Translations under genes and position numbers: made by a program | Notes under the pieces: model-generated | What the model saw: the letters and a program-made list of their open reading frames with translations, nothing else | Told to the model about the DNA's origin: nothing | Database searches by the model: none | Part shown: piece after piece, positions 31,792 to 41,687 of the stretch | Position numbering within the stretch: position 1 is the stretch's first letter | How the letters are laid out: each line of letters starts with the position of its first letter | From: Propionivibrio dicarboxylicus | GTDB taxonomy: Bacteria > Pseudomonadota > Gammaproteobacteria > Burkholderiales > Rhodocyclaceae | NCBI RefSeq assembly: GCF_900099695.1 | Contig: NZ_FNCY01000010.1 | Span: forward strand, 1-64,000 | Reading direction: 5' to 3' | DNA length: 64,000 nt

Positions 31792-33318
31792 ATGTCCCGT
31801 GAAATCGAGTTGAAGCTCCGCTTGTCGCCGGCGCAGGGCAGAAGACTGTCGCTCAGCCCACGCCTGGCCGGCCTTGTGGCGGAAAAAAAGCAGCTGTTCA
31901 ACACCTATTACGATACGCCCGGTCTCGATCTGCGTGCCCGTGGCATCGCCTTGCGCCTGCGCCGGCAGGGCGCCAATGACTGGCGCATGACCGTCAAGGG
32001 CGGCGATGCGGGGGCGGGCGGCCTGGCGCAACGGCGCGAGTGGGAGGCGCCGACCGCGCCGGGATGTTTCGACTTCGGCATCGTTGGCGATCCGGAATTG
32101 CGCGCTTTCCTGGAAGTGCGGCGCGCCGATCTGCTGCCCGTATTTACGACCGATTTTTCGCGGACGGCCTGGCGCCTGACCTCGCCCGAAGCGACGGTCG
32201 AGTTGGCGCTGGATCGCGGTTGGGTCCAGGCCACCACGGTTTCCGGCGAGCGCCGCGACGTGCGCGAAACGATCTGCGAAGTCGAAATCGAACTGCTGCA
32301 GGGCCAGTCGAGCGATGCGCTGTTCGATCTCGCCATCGACCTGGCCGCCGAATTTCAGCTGCATCCCGAGATCGTCAGCAAGGCGGAACGCGGTTATGCG
32401 CTGGCCGCCGGCGCGGTGGCGCCGCCGATGCGCGCCGCGGCCGTCGGAATCGGGCGCGAAATGGCGCCTGTCGATGCTTTCCGTGCCGTCGCCGCTGCCT
32501 GCCTGGTTCATCTGCAGCGTAACGAGGCCGGTGCGATTGCCGGGCAGGATCCCGAGTACGTGCATCAGGCCCGTGTGGCGATCCGTCGCCTGCGCTCGGC
32601 GTTTCGTATCTTCGAACCCGTCCTGTCGCCGGATTTCGTCGCCACCTACTTGCCGCGCTGGAAGCGGCTCGGCGAGCAACTGGGTCGGGCGCGCGACTGG
32701 GATGTCCTGTTGGCCGAAACGCTGGCGCCGCTTGAAGCCGCGTTCCCCGGCCACACCGAGGTCGCCTTCCTGCGCGAGGCGGCGCAGGCGCGGCGCGTCG
32801 CCGCCGATAGTTCGGCCGCCGGTGCCTTGAAGCGCGTCGAGTACAGTCGTTTGCTGTTGGCCTTTTCAGCGGCGCTGCTGCGCCAGTCGGGACCGACCAT
32901 CGGAGTGTCGCCGGCATCGGAGACAGTAGCGAAGCCGCGACGCTTTGCCGCTGATCGGTTGCAGCGGCAATGGAAAAAGGCCGTCGCCCTGGCGCGTCAG
33001 CGTGAGCATGCGAGCGCCGAGCGTCGGCATCGCTTGCGGATCGAACTGAAGAAGCTGCGCTATGCGCTCGATTTCTTCCTGCCGCTGTTGCCGCGGGCCG
33101 AGTTGTCGCGTTATCAGTCGCTGCTTTCGCGTTTGCAGGAGACTGCGGGGGCCTATCACGACCAGGTGATGGCAAGGCGCTTGGTTGCCGAACTGCGGCC
33201 GGACGGTACCGCCGATTCGCTGGTGTCGGGTTGGCTGGCCGGGCGGATGCAACTGCTGGCCGGGTTGCTCGACGCCGAGATCAAGCGCTTCCTCAACGCG
33301 GCGCCGCCCTGGCGCTGA
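31792..33318 (+). CDS. CYTH and CHAD domain protein (triphosphate-tunnel metalloenzyme family)
   Basis: 508 residues. The N-terminal CYTH domain (1-200) has the ExExK signature REIELKLRL and the basic tunnel residues (LRLRRQG, RMTVKGG), typical of inorganic triphosphatases such as YgiF. The C-terminal CHAD domain (about 220-505) is all-helical with conserved His/Arg/Lys (YVHQARVAIRRLRSAFRIF, RLRIELKKLRYALDFF), known to bind polyphosphate. It probably handles tripolyphosphate or binds polyP granules. Some 110 bp separate it from folP; codon use looks native. No polyphosphate kinase is in the window. Confidence 0.92.
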   Translation: MSREIELKLRLSPAQGRRLSLSPRLAGLVAEKKQLFNTYYDTPGLDLRARGIALRLRRQGANDWRMTVKGGDAGAGGLAQRREWEAPTAPGCFDFGIVGDPELRAFLEVRRADLLPVFTTDFSRTAWRLTSPEATVELALDRGWVQATTVSGERRDVRETICEVEIELLQGQSSDALFDLAIDLAAEFQLHPEIVSKAERGYALAAGAVAPPMRAAAVGIGREMAPVDAFRAVAAACLVHLQRNEAGAIAGQDPEYVHQARVAIRRLRSAFRIFEPVLSPDFVATYLPRWKRLGEQLGRARDWDVLLAETLAPLEAAFPGHTEVAFLREAAQARRVAADSSAAGALKRVEYSRLLLAFSAALLRQSGPTIGVSPASETVAKPRRFAADRLQRQWKKAVALARQREHASAERRHRLRIELKKLRYALDFFLPLLPRAELSRYQSLLSRLQETAGAYHDQVMARRLVAELRPDGTADSLVSGWLAGRMQLLAGLLDAEIKRFLNAAPPWR

Positions 33319-33359
33319 TTTTTTCGGTGTCTTGACCCGGCATCTTTACCGCGCTTTTC

Positions 33360-33388
33360 TTGCGCCGGTGGCGTCACGCCTGCATAAT
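33360..33388 (+). promoter_or_regulatory. Candidate promoter of the TRAP operon
   Basis: TTGCGC (33360-33365), 17-bp spacer, CATAAT (33383-33388), 30 bp before the first start codon. Confidence 0.45.
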
Positions 33389-33418
33389 CGGCCCTCGTTC
33401 TGCAACCAAGGAGGGTCT

Positions 33419-34438
33419 ATGATGCGTAAATATCTCGGGGCCGCCGCCGTGCTGGCCGGTTCGCTGCTGTGCGGTGCCGTCATGGCCCAGACTTATCGTG
33501 CCGAATATCGGCTGTCGACCGTGCTGAACACGGCCTTTACCTGGGGGCAGGCCGGCGAGCGCTGGGCCGAGCTCGTCAAGGAAAAGACGCAGGGACGCAT
33601 CAACATCAAGCTTTATCCGGGTGCGTCGCTGGTCGGCGGCGACCAGACCCGCGAATTTACGGCGATCCGCCAGGGCGTGATCGATCTGGCCGTTGGCTCG
33701 ACGATCAACTGGTCACCGCAGATCAAGGAACTCAATCTCTTTTCGCTGCCCTTCCTGATGCCCGACTACAAGGCGATCGACGCCTTGACGCAAGGCGATG
33801 TCGGCAAGGATCTGTTTACCGTGCTTGAGAAGCGTGAAGTCGTGCCGCTCGCCTGGGGTGAGAACGGTTTCCGCGAGATGTCGAACTCGAAGCGTCCGAT
33901 TGCCTCGCCGGCCGACATGAAGGGCCTCAAATTCCGCGTTGTCGGTTCGCCGCTGTACAACGAAACCTTTACCGCATTGGGGGCCAACCCGACCCAGATG
34001 AGCTGGGCCGACGCGCAGCCGGCATTGGCCTCAGGCGCGGTCGATGGCCAGGAAAATCCGCTGTCGGTCTTCGTCGCCGCCAAGTTGCCGACGGTGGGGC
34101 AGAAACACCTGACACTCTGGCATTACGTCGCCGATCCGCTGATTTTCGTCGTCAACAAGCAGGTCTGGGAAAGCTGGACGCCGGCCGATCGTGACGCGGT
34201 TCGCCAGGCGGCGCTACAGGCCGGGCGCGAGAATGTCGAAAAGGCGCGCAAAGGCATCGCCGGCAAGGATAACGCCATCCTCAAGCAAATCGAGGCGGCG
34301 GGCGTGACCGTCACCGAACCGACGGCGGCGCAGCGCGAGGCCTTCGTCAAGGCGACGCGGCCGGTCTATGACAAGTGGGCGAAAACCATCGGCGCCGATC
34401 TGGTGAAGAAGGCCGAAGCGGCCATCGCCAAGCGCTGA
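33419..34438 (+). CDS. dctP: TRAP transporter substrate-binding protein DctP
   Basis: 339 residues from ATG 33419 with a strong AAGGAGG site. Signal peptide (MMRKYLGAAAVLAGSLLCGAVMAQ), then the DctP fold: GERWAELVKEKTQGRINIKLYPGASLVGG, LPFLMPDY, and the Arg-bearing LKFRVVGSPLYNETFTALGANP whose Arg usually pairs with a ligand carboxylate. Its periplasmic role is to capture a C4-dicarboxylate or other organic acid for DctQM. Ligand identity is not readable. dctQ starts 1 bp after the stop. Confidence 0.93.
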   Translation: MMRKYLGAAAVLAGSLLCGAVMAQTYRAEYRLSTVLNTAFTWGQAGERWAELVKEKTQGRINIKLYPGASLVGGDQTREFTAIRQGVIDLAVGSTINWSPQIKELNLFSLPFLMPDYKAIDALTQGDVGKDLFTVLEKREVVPLAWGENGFREMSNSKRPIASPADMKGLKFRVVGSPLYNETFTALGANPTQMSWADAQPALASGAVDGQENPLSVFVAAKLPTVGQKHLTLWHYVADPLIFVVNKQVWESWTPADRDAVRQAALQAGRENVEKARKGIAGKDNAILKQIEAAGVTVTEPTAAQREAFVKATRPVYDKWAKTIGADLVKKAEAAIAKR

Positions 34439-34439
34439 T

Positions 34440-34931
34440 ATGGACGAGGCAAGCAAGGAAGCGGCGGGCGCGCCAGGCGCCCGTTCGCCGCTCGGGCGCG
34501 TCGAGCGCGTGTTGATGGCCGGATCGATGGGGCTGTTGTGTGTGCTGACGATGGCGAACGTGCTGGTGCGTTATTTCACGGACATATCGTTCGCCTTCAC
34601 CGAGGAAATTTCGGTGGCGCTGCTGGTGGTGATGACCCTGGTTGGCGCCTCGCACGCCTTCGCCACGAATCACCACATCGCCATCACCTTCTTCGTCAGC
34701 GGCAGCACCCGTCTGCGCACTTGGTCGCAGCGTTTCGCGACGCTCTGCTCGCTGGTGATGTTCGCCGTGCTCTGCGCTTATGGTGTCCTGATGGCCTGGG
34801 ACGACTATGACTTCGAGGTGACCTCGCCCTCGCTCGGCGTACCGCAGTGGCTCTATACGGTCTGGTTGCCGGTGCTCTCGGCGCTGATCGTCGTCCGTCT
34901 GCTCGCTTCCCTGCGGAGGCGCGCGTCATGA
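34440..34931 (+). CDS. dctQ: TRAP transporter small membrane subunit DctQ
   Basis: 163 residues, four predicted helices (about 20-42, 55-75, 95-118, 130-155), the usual DctQ size, with the family-like FTEEISVALLVVMTLVGASHAF. It forms a membrane complex with DctM. Its stop overlaps the dctM start (ATGA at 34928-34931). Confidence 0.9.
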   Translation: MDEASKEAAGAPGARSPLGRVERVLMAGSMGLLCVLTMANVLVRYFTDISFAFTEEISVALLVVMTLVGASHAFATNHHIAITFFVSGSTRLRTWSQRFATLCSLVMFAVLCAYGVLMAWDDYDFEVTSPSLGVPQWLYTVWLPVLSALIVVRLLASLRRRAS

Positions 34932-36211
34932 TGGATTGGTTGTTGTTCGGTTTGTTCGGCTTTCTGATGTTCGCCGGCGTGCCGCTGGCGGTCGCCATGG
35001 GGCTGGCAGGCACCGCTGTCGTCGCCCTGACCGGCCTCGGCATGATGTCCTTGCCGACCAATGTCTATACCGGCATCGCCAAGTATCCGTTGATGGCGAT
35101 TCCGGTCTTCGTCATTGCCGGCCTGATCTTCGAGCGCGCCGGCGTTGCCGCGACCATCGTCCGCTTCGCCTCGGCGCTGGTCGGTCAGCGGCGCGGCAGC
35201 CTCGCCATCGTTGCGATCATGGTGGCGATGATTCTCGGTGGCATTTCCGGATCGGGGCCGGCCGATTCGGCCGCCGTCGGCGCTGTCATGCTGCCGTCGA
35301 TGCTCAAGGCCGGGTATCCGCGTTCCTTCACTGCCGGCGTCATCGCGGCAGCGGGGTCGACCGACATCCTGATCCCGCCCTCGATTGCATTCGTCATCTA
35401 CAGCCTGCTGGTACCGCAGGCGTCGGTGCCGGCCTTGTTTGCCGCCGGCATGATTCCCGGCATCCTGTCCGGCCTGACGCTGATCCTGGTGGCCTGGTGG
35501 TTGTCGGTCAGGAACAACTTCGAGGCGACGCCGGGCGAAACCCGTCCGCCGTTCTGGCAGAGTCTCAAGGAAGCCGGCTGGGGGCTGCTGGCGCCGGTGA
35601 TCATCCTCGGCGGCATGCGCAGCGGACTATTTACGCCGACCGAGGCGGCTGTCGTCGCCGTCTTCTACGGTGTGCTTGTCGGCATGGTGATCTATCGCAG
35701 CCTGAGCTGGAAGGACATCTATCTCGTGCTCATCGAGTCGGCGGAAATCTCGTCGGTCATTCTCGCCGTTGTCGCGCTGGCCAGCGTTTTCGCCTGGGCG
35801 AGCAATACGCTCGGCACCTTCGACCATCTGGCCGCCGCGTTGCTCGGTACCGGCCTGTCGGAAATCCCGATGCTGCTCAGCATCCAGTTGCTGCTGCTGA
35901 TCGCCGGCATGTTCCTCGACGCGATCTCGATCTACTTCATCTTCCTGCCGCTGCTGGTGCCGATCGCACTGCATTTCAACTGGGATCTGGTCTGGTTCGG
36001 CGTCATCATCACGATGAACATGGCGCTCGGACAGTTCCATCCGCCGCTCGGCGTCAATCTGATGGTCACCTGCCGGATGGCCGGCGTGTCGATGGAGTCG
36101 ACCGTGCCCTGGGTGTTGTGGATGGTCGCGGCGATGGCCGGCATGATGTTGCTGGTGACCTTCGTGCCCGATCTCGCGCTGTGGTTGCCGCGGCACCTCG
36201 GCTATCTATGA
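34928..36211 (+). CDS. dctM: TRAP transporter large permease subunit DctM
   Basis: 427 residues with about 12 helices. Family marks include LFGFLMFAGVPLAVAMGLAG, MAIPVFVIAGLIFERAG, GGISGSGPADSAAVGAVMLPSM and the late PPLGVNLMVTC. It carries the solute using a sodium gradient. Two adjacent Met codons begin the protein; the first overlaps dctQ. Its stop is immediately adjacent to the stop of the convergent EAL-GGDEF gene, with no terminator visible between. Confidence 0.95.
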   Translation: MMDWLLFGLFGFLMFAGVPLAVAMGLAGTAVVALTGLGMMSLPTNVYTGIAKYPLMAIPVFVIAGLIFERAGVAATIVRFASALVGQRRGSLAIVAIMVAMILGGISGSGPADSAAVGAVMLPSMLKAGYPRSFTAGVIAAAGSTDILIPPSIAFVIYSLLVPQASVPALFAAGMIPGILSGLTLILVAWWLSVRNNFEATPGETRPPFWQSLKEAGWGLLAPVIILGGMRSGLFTPTEAAVVAVFYGVLVGMVIYRSLSWKDIYLVLIESAEISSVILAVVALASVFAWASNTLGTFDHLAAALLGTGLSEIPMLLSIQLLLLIAGMFLDAISIYFIFLPLLVPIALHFNWDLVWFGVIITMNMALGQFHPPLGVNLMVTCRMAGVSMESTVPWVLWMVAAMAGMMLLVTFVPDLALWLPRHLGYL

Positions 36212-38065
36212 TTTGAGGGCGTTGCCGGCGGGGTGTCGCCGTTCGATGAACAGGCTGCTACCCGCCGTCTTCTTGGCGTGTTTCTTGGCCTCCGAGGCGG
36301 CGGCGGAGAGTTCGTGGTGCGATTCGAAACGCTCGGCGAGGACCGGTACGGCGCCGATCGACACACTGGGGAGCGGGTAGAAAACGTGCTCGCCGCGCCG
36401 GTTCTCGGCGTAGTAACCGCGCCAGCCGTCGACGAGCGTCAGTGAGTCGGCTTCCACCTGCGCTGCCAGTTGCTGGTCGAAGCGTGTCAGCGCCTGGCGG
36501 CAGCGCACCTCCCAGTCCTCGCTTTGAAAGAGCACCATGAAGTCGTCGCCGCCGATGTGGCCGCAGAAGTCGGCGAGCGGGTGGGCGATGCCGGTCAGCG
36601 TCTGGGCGAGCAACCCAATGACGTCGTCGCCGCGCCGATAGCCATAGACGTCGTTGAATGGCTTGAAGTGGTCGATATCGACGTAGCAGGCGCAGAACGG
36701 AATCTTGCGGGCCAGCAGCCGGTCGATGTGTTCGTTGATCGGCACGTTGCCGGGCAGTTGCGTTAGCGGATTGGCATAGCGCGCCGCCTGGATCTGCATC
36801 TGCGTGATCATTCCCATGAGATCGTGCGCGCTGCCGATACCGGCGTAGCGCCCGTTGCGCGTGATGATGAATCCATCATAGATGTGACGGCGCGCCGAGC
36901 GGCTGACCGTCATCGCAGCGTCCTGGATCGGCGCGTCTTCGTCGATACACAGCGGCAGCGGGTCCATGAACTGGGCGCAGGATTTGCGGCCGAAGAGCTC
37001 GCGGCGGTAGGGACGCGACAGGCGGTCGATCAGTTCGTGCCGGTTGATCAGGCCGAGCGGCGTGCCGTCCGCTACCACAGGCATCGACACGAGTTCCGGG
37101 TCGGCATCGAAGCGACGGAAGACATCGTCATTGCCGGTGTCGGGTGTGATCGGTGTGACCGGCCGGATCAGGCTGCGCACCGCGACGTGGCTGCTCGGTG
37201 CGAGCGCCGGCGGAAAGACGGCGATGCGCCTCTGCTTGACGATGCCGATGATCTTCTCGCTCGGCAAGGCGCGTGGCATGCTCGTCGGCACGGCGATCAG
37301 GTAGCCCTGGCCGAGCGAGATGCCGAGGTCGCGGACTGTCAGGCAGTCCGCCTCCCGTTCGATGCCCTCGGCAATGATTTGTGCCGAACAACTTTCGGCC
37401 AGACTCTGCATGGCCTGGACGAAGCGGTGCTTGAGCGTGTCCTCGGCGATGCCGTTGATGAAATGGCGGTCGATCTTGACGAAGTCCGGGCGGATTTCGG
37501 ACCACATGCGCAGGTTGGCGAAGCCCTCGCCGAGATCGTCGATGGCGATGCGGAAGCCTTGGCGGCGGTAGTGGGCCAAGGTCTGCTGAATGTCGGGATA
37601 GTCGGTGATGCGCTGGTTTTCGGTCAGTTCAATGACGACGCGGTCGGGGCGGATGCCGATCTGGTGGAGCAGGTCGCTGCTGCCGCCGTCGAGCAGGAGA
37701 TCGTCGTCGAGACAGTCGGGGCTTGAATTGATGAAGAGCAGTCCGGGTAATTGCAGTTGCGCGAAGGCGCGGAAAATCGTCTCGCGGCAGGCTTGTTCGA
37801 GCTGGCGTCGGCAGCCGATCCGTTCAGCCGTTTCGAATAATGCCTTCGGCATTTGCAGCGGCGTATCGGCCGGTCCGCGGATCAGCCCTTCAAAGGCGAT
37901 ATAGGCATGGTTGCCGAAGTCGATGATTGGCTGGAATACGGCGGTCAGGCGACGGCGTTCGAGGATTTCCTCAAACAGGTTTTTGCTGCTGTCATGGTTG
38001 TCCGGGCGAATCGTGCTGACGAGAAAGAGCGGTGCGCGATCGCTACGGATCTGCGTGGCTGGCAT
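36206..38065 (-). CDS. EAL-CBS-GGDEF signalling protein (c-di-GMP)
   Basis: 619 residues, soluble, no membrane helix. Order: EAL domain (about 30-270), a CBS-pair region (about 290-420), GGDEF domain (about 435-610). The EAL core is largely kept: EGLIRG for [39 protein letters not shown]; so phosphodiesterase activity is plausible. The cyclase motif is GGDDF with no RxxD inhibitory site upstream (PLAD instead). EAL before GGDEF with CBS between is a recognised layout, in which the CBS part may bind a nucleotide and set activity. Single gene, divergent from glmM. Confidence 0.9.
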   Translation of the reverse strand: MPATQIRSDRAPLFLVSTIRPDNHDSSKNLFEEILERRRLTAVFQPIIDFGNHAYIAFEGLIRGPADTPLQMPKALFETAERIGCRRQLEQACRETIFRAFAQLQLPGLLFINSSPDCLDDDLLLDGGSSDLLHQIGIRPDRVVIELTENQRITDYPDIQQTLAHYRRQGFRIAIDDLGEGFANLRMWSEIRPDFVKIDRHFINGIAEDTLKHRFVQAMQSLAESCSAQIIAEGIEREADCLTVRDLGISLGQGYLIAVPTSMPRALPSEKIIGIVKQRRIAVFPPALAPSSHVAVRSLIRPVTPITPDTGNDDVFRRFDADPELVSMPVVADGTPLGLINRHELIDRLSRPYRRELFGRKSCAQFMDPLPLCIDEDAPIQDAAMTVSRSARRHIYDGFIITRNGRYAGIGSAHDLMGMITQMQIQAARYANPLTQLPGNVPINEHIDRLLARKIPFCACYVDIDHFKPFNDVYGYRRGDDVIGLLAQTLTGIAHPLADFCGHIGGDDFMVLFQSEDWEVRCRQALTRFDQQLAAQVEADSLTLVDGWRGYYAENRRGEHVFYPLPSVSIGAVPVLAERFESHHELSAAASEAKKHAKKTAGSSLFIERRHPAGNALKS

Positions 38066-38118
38066 GGCGGAATCTCCCCTGTTGTTCGAAGGGGTACTCT
38101 AGGGGGCTCAGGTTTCAG

Positions 38119-38124
38119 TACAAT
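38119..38124 (+). promoter_or_regulatory. Candidate -10 element of glmM
   Basis: TACAAT 43 bp before the glmM ATG, in the gap from the divergent EAL gene; the -35 is weak. Confidence 0.35.
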
Positions 38125-38166
38125 GACAGGCTTTTCGGATGGCCGTTTCGGGCAGGGGAGTCAGCG

Positions 38167-39537
38167 ATGGGTAGAAAATATTTCGGTACGGATGGCGTGC
38201 GTGGCCGGGTCGGACAGGCACCGATCACCCCTGATTTCGTCATGCGTCTCGGTTATTCCGCTGGCAAGGTCCTGCTGGCCGAGGCTTCGTCGCGCGGTCA
38301 TCTCAAGGCCGGCGAACGTCCGGCAGTGCTGATTGGCAAGGACACGCGGATTTCGGGCTACATGCTCGAGGCGGCGCTGGAGTCGGGGCTGTCGGCTGCC
38401 GGCGTCGATGTCTGCCTGGTCGGTCCGATGCCGACGCCGGCGGTCGCTTATCTGACGCGCGCGCTGCGGCTGCAGGCCGGCATCGTGATTTCCGCCTCGC
38501 ATAATCCGTATTACGACAACGGGATCAAGTTCTTTTCGGCGCAGGGAACGAAGCTGGACGATGCGCTGGAAGCGCAGATCGAGGCCGGAATCGACGCACC
38601 GATGGGATGCGTTCCCTCGGGCGAGCTCGGGCGGGCGCGACGGATCGCCGATGCGGCGGGGCGCTATATCGAATTCTGCAAGAGCACCTTTCCCAACGAA
38701 TTCGATCTGCGCGGCCTGAAGATTGTCGTCGATTGCGCGCATGGCGCCGCCTATCACATCGCGCCGCACGTCTTCCACGAGCTTGGCGCCGAAGTGAGCA
38801 CCATTGGCGCCGAGCCGAACGGCCTCAATATCAACCAGGATGTCGGCGCGACCTCGTTGCGAGCGCTGAGCGATGCGGTGCTTGCGCGGCAGGCGGATTT
38901 CGGCGTGGCGCTCGACGGCGATGCCGACCGCTTGATGATGGTCGGCCCGGATGGTTCGACCTACGACGGCGATCAGCTCCTGCTCGCCGTCGTGCGCGGC
39001 CGGGCGCGCAAGGGGCCGGTCGCCGGGGTGGTCGGTACGCTGATGACTAATCTGGCGTTCGAGCATGCGCTGGCCGAGATGAAGATCCCGTTCGTGCGTG
39101 CCAACGTCGGCGATCGCTATGTCATGGAAGTCCTCAAGGAAAAAGGCTGGCTGTTCGGCGGCGAGAATTCCGGTCACATCCTGTGTCTCGATCGGCATAC
39201 CACCGGCGACGGCATCGTCTCGGCGCTGCAGGTGCTGGCTGCCTTGCGCGAGGAGGGCGGCACGCTCGATGCATTGGTCGGGCGGCTGTCGCTGTATCCG
39301 CAGGTGCTGATCAACGTGCCCTTGGCCAAGGGCTTCGTCTGGAAGGACAACGCGGCGATTGCCGCGGCGCGCGCGTCGGTCGAGGAAAGTCTCGCCGGCG
39401 AAGGGCGCGTGCTCTTGCGCGCGTCCGGCACCGAGCCTTTGCTGCGCGTCATGGTCGAAGGTCGCGATGCGGCGAAGGTTCGTGCCGCTGCCGAAGCGCT
39501 GGCCGGCGCGGTGCGCGATGCGGTCGGCGAAGGCTGA
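38167..39537 (+). CDS. glmM: Phosphoglucosamine mutase
   Basis: 456 residues from ATG 38167 ([13 protein letters not shown], the conserved GlmM start). Catalytic phosphoserine lies in [15 protein letters not shown], the metal loop in [11 protein letters not shown], the sugar loop in GGENSGH and the phosphate loop in [15 protein letters not shown]. It converts glucosamine-6-phosphate to glucosamine-1-phosphate for UDP-GlcNAc. Longer in-frame starts reach into the divergent gene and are rejected. Confidence 0.97.
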   Translation: MGRKYFGTDGVRGRVGQAPITPDFVMRLGYSAGKVLLAEASSRGHLKAGERPAVLIGKDTRISGYMLEAALESGLSAAGVDVCLVGPMPTPAVAYLTRALRLQAGIVISASHNPYYDNGIKFFSAQGTKLDDALEAQIEAGIDAPMGCVPSGELGRARRIADAAGRYIEFCKSTFPNEFDLRGLKIVVDCAHGAAYHIAPHVFHELGAEVSTIGAEPNGLNINQDVGATSLRALSDAVLARQADFGVALDGDADRLMMVGPDGSTYDGDQLLLAVVRGRARKGPVAGVVGTLMTNLAFEHALAEMKIPFVRANVGDRYVMEVLKEKGWLFGGENSGHILCLDRHTTGDGIVSALQVLAALREEGGTLDALVGRLSLYPQVLINVPLAKGFVWKDNAAIAAARASVEESLAGEGRVLLRASGTEPLLRVMVEGRDAAKVRAAAEALAGAVRDAVGEG

Positions 39538-39569
39538 TGGGGGTGATGTCCTGATCGGAACGGCTGCGA

Positions 39570-39599
39570 TTGACCGTATTCGGGGGGCATCGGTATAAT
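39570..39599 (+). promoter_or_regulatory. Promoter of tpiA-secG
   Basis: TTGACC (39570-39575), 18-bp spacer, consensus TATAAT (39594-39599), followed by an unusual run of nine T. Start codon 26 bp downstream, so a very short leader. Confidence 0.8.
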
Positions 39600-39624
39600 G
39601 CGTTTTTTTTTCGGCAGGTGATCC

Positions 39625-40380
39625 ATGCGTCAGAAGCTGGTTGCTGGTAACTGGAAGATGAACGGCGGACTGAGCGTCAATTCGCAACTTCTTCAAGAGG
39701 TGGTTTCCGGAGTTGCTGGGCTGCGTGATGTTGGCGTCGCTGTCTGCGTTCCGTTTCCGTATCTCGCGCAGGCGCAGTCGGCCCTGACCGGAACGACGGT
39801 GGCCTGGGGTGCGCAAAACCTCAGCGAAAAGACGAGCGGTGCCTACACCGGCGAAGTCAGTGCTTCGATGCTGAATGATTTCGCCTGCCGTTACGTGCTG
39901 GTCGGGCATTCCGAGCGCCGTTCTATTTACGGCGAAAGCGATGCGCTGGTCGCCGAAAAATTCGCGGTGGCGCTGGCGGCCGGTTTGACGCCGGTGCTGT
40001 GCGTCGGTGAGACGCTGGCCGAGCGTGAAGCCGGCAAAACGGCGGAAGTCGTGGCAGCGCAGATGGCGGCGGTGATCGACCGTGCCGGCGTGGCGGCGTT
40101 CGCCAAGGCCGTCGTTGCCTACGAACCGGTCTGGGCGATCGGTACCGGGCGCACGGCGACGAGCGAGCAGGCGCAGGAAGTGCATGCCGCGATTCGGGCG
40201 CAGGTGGCGCGCGGCGATGCAGCCGTGGCGGCAAACCTGCAGATTTTGTATGGCGGCAGCGTCAAGCCGTCGAATGCGGCAGAGCTTTTTGGCATGTCGG
40301 ATATCGATGGCGGCCTGATCGGCGGTGCCTCCTTGGTAGCGGCGGATTTTCTCGCCATTTGCCGCGCAGCGGCGAAGTAA
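39625..40380 (+). CDS. tpiA: Triose-phosphate isomerase
   Basis: 251 residues. Active-site Lys in GNWKMN, His in LVGHSERR, Glu in [14 protein letters not shown] (with the flexible lid), and the phosphate-binding GGSVKPSNA and GGLIGGASL loops. It interconverts dihydroxyacetone phosphate and glyceraldehyde-3-phosphate in glycolysis and gluconeogenesis. secG follows after 13 bp, a standard betaproteobacterial pairing. Confidence 0.98.
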   Translation: MRQKLVAGNWKMNGGLSVNSQLLQEVVSGVAGLRDVGVAVCVPFPYLAQAQSALTGTTVAWGAQNLSEKTSGAYTGEVSASMLNDFACRYVLVGHSERRSIYGESDALVAEKFAVALAAGLTPVLCVGETLAEREAGKTAEVVAAQMAAVIDRAGVAAFAKAVVAYEPVWAIGTGRTATSEQAQEVHAAIRAQVARGDAAVAANLQILYGGSVKPSNAAELFGMSDIDGGLIGGASLVAADFLAICRAAAK

Positions 40381-40393
40381 AGAGTCGGGGTTT

Positions 40394-40762
40394 ATGGAAT
40401 ATTTCTTTTCAGTGATTTTGGTCGTGCATGTCCTGGCAGCTGTCGGGATTGTCGGCTTGGTACTCGTTCAGCATGGCAAGGGTGCCGATATGGGCGCCGC
40501 TTTTGGTAGCGGTGCCTCGGGTAGTCTGTTCGGTTCGGCCGGTTCGGCGAACTTCCTGAGCCGTACGACGGCGGCATTGGCCGTGGTGTTTTTCATCACC
40601 AGCCTGTCCTTGGCATTTATTGCTTCAAATAAGCCAAAAAGTACTGGTAGTGTGATGCAGGATGCTGTACAATCGCGGCCTTCTTCGATGCCTGCAGGTG
40701 GCGCTGAGCAGAACAACGCTCCCGCGGATGCCGGTTCGAAGACGAAGGAAATTCCCAAGTAG
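40394..40762 (+). CDS. secG: Preprotein translocase subunit SecG
   Basis: 122 residues with two helices (about 2-22 and 55-75) and the conserved loop VLVQHGKGADMGAAFGSGASGSLFGSAGSANFLSR between them, the hallmark of SecG. It assists SecYE-SecA protein export. The C-terminal 40 residues are polar, low-complexity and variable. Next to tRNA-Leu as in E. coli. Confidence 0.96.
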   Translation: MEYFFSVILVVHVLAAVGIVGLVLVQHGKGADMGAAFGSGASGSLFGSAGSANFLSRTTAALAVVFFITSLSLAFIASNKPKSTGSVMQDAVQSRPSSMPAGGAEQNNAPADAGSKTKEIPK

Positions 40763-40823
40763 TTTGTTTTACAGGTTGGGCGGTCCCCTCAGTGATCAGC
40801 CGTCCGACCGAGTTGTAAGCAGT

Positions 40824-40908
40824 GCCGACGTGGTGAAATTGGTAGACACGCTATCTTGAGGGGGTAGTGACTTCGGTCGTATGAGTTCGAGTCTCATCGT
40901 CGGCACCA
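40824..40908 (+). tRNA. leuU: tRNA-Leu (anticodon GAG)
   Basis: 85 nt including encoded CCA (40906-40908). Acceptor GCCGACG pairs with CGTCGGC; D-loop AAATTGGTAGAC; anticodon stem CTATC/GGTAG around TTGAGGG gives GAG; long variable arm TGACTTCGGTCG; T-arm ATGAG TTCGAGT CTCAT. Class II tRNA reading CUU/CUC. The secG-leuU linkage is the same as in E. coli. Confidence 0.97.
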
Positions 40909-41309
40909 TCCAGAGTATTACGGTTGCGCAAAAAAACAGATAACAGCGCGCAATTCAACATTCCAAATTCTGTTTGTTCAACGCTCGTTTTCGAACGTTG
41001 CGTCGGTTCGTCTGAGTGCCGTTTGAATATTCAGGCAACCCTTCCCGGAACGCGGGATTGCTTGGGTTTCGTGGCAATTTCCCCTTTAGAGTAGTTCCTG
41101 TTTCGGTAAACCACATGGTAGAATGCCGCACCTGATTTGGTGGTGCCGGCTAGTGTGCGTGTTGATTCTCGCAACCTTCCCCGAGTAAGTGCGGGAATCC
41201 ATGAATGGAGCGGGAATTCCTTGTTCATCTTCGGCACCAAGTGGGAGCGGTGGGTCCTTGCTTTTGACCGGCGGCTTCCTTCCTTGAACCATCAACTGCG
41301 CGGCGGATC
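40909..41309. other. 400-bp spacer between tRNA-Leu and nuoA
   Basis: No credible gene. A candidate -10 TAGAAT (41119-41124) in GGTAGAATG has only a weak -35, and TTGACC near 41266 lacks a good -10. The nuo operon promoter should be here. The region is less GC-rich than its flanks. I see no hairpin with a U-tract. Confidence 0.5.
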
Positions 41310-41684
41310 ATGCTGGAAAATTATTTCCCGGTACTCGTCTTTGTCCTGATTGGACTTGTTTTTGGTATAGCGCCGGTCATCACCGGGATGGTCGTGGCAC
41401 CACACCGGCCGGACGATGAAAAGCTGTCGCCCTACGAGTGCGGTTTCGACGCATTCGAGGATGCACGCGTGAAGTTCGACGTGCGCTATTACCTGATCGC
41501 GATCCTCTTCATCCTTTTCGATCTCGAAGTGGCCTTCCTGGTCCCCTGGGCGACGATTTTCAAGGAGATCGTCGGAACCGAATCGGTTCGCTGGTTCGGC
41601 TTCATCGAAATGCTGGTTTTCCTTGCCATCCTGGTTGTCGGCTATGCCTATGCCTGGATCAAGGGTGCGCTGGACTGGGAGTAA
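41310..41684 (+). CDS. nuoA: NADH-quinone oxidoreductase subunit A
   Basis: 124 residues, three helices, with the family motif [40 protein letters not shown], whose Cys and acidic loop reach toward the quinone site. First gene of a complete 14-gene complex I operon (41310-55900). Start ATG follows GCGGATC, a weak ribosome site. Confidence 0.97.
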   Translation: MLENYFPVLVFVLIGLVFGIAPVITGMVVAPHRPDDEKLSPYECGFDAFEDARVKFDVRYYLIAILFILFDLEVAFLVPWATIFKEIVGTESVRWFGFIEMLVFLAILVVGYAYAWIKGALDWE

Positions 41685-41687
41685 GCA

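Noticed and set aside
36206-36211. Overlap of dctM and EAL-gene ends as a sign of frameshift
   Set aside because: The stops are simply adjacent on opposite strands (36206-36208 and 36209-36211) and both proteins have complete C-termini.
40909-41309. Second tRNA or small RNA in the tRNA-Leu/nuoA gap
   Set aside because: No cloverleaf and no hairpin with U-tract; only weak promoter-like sequences.
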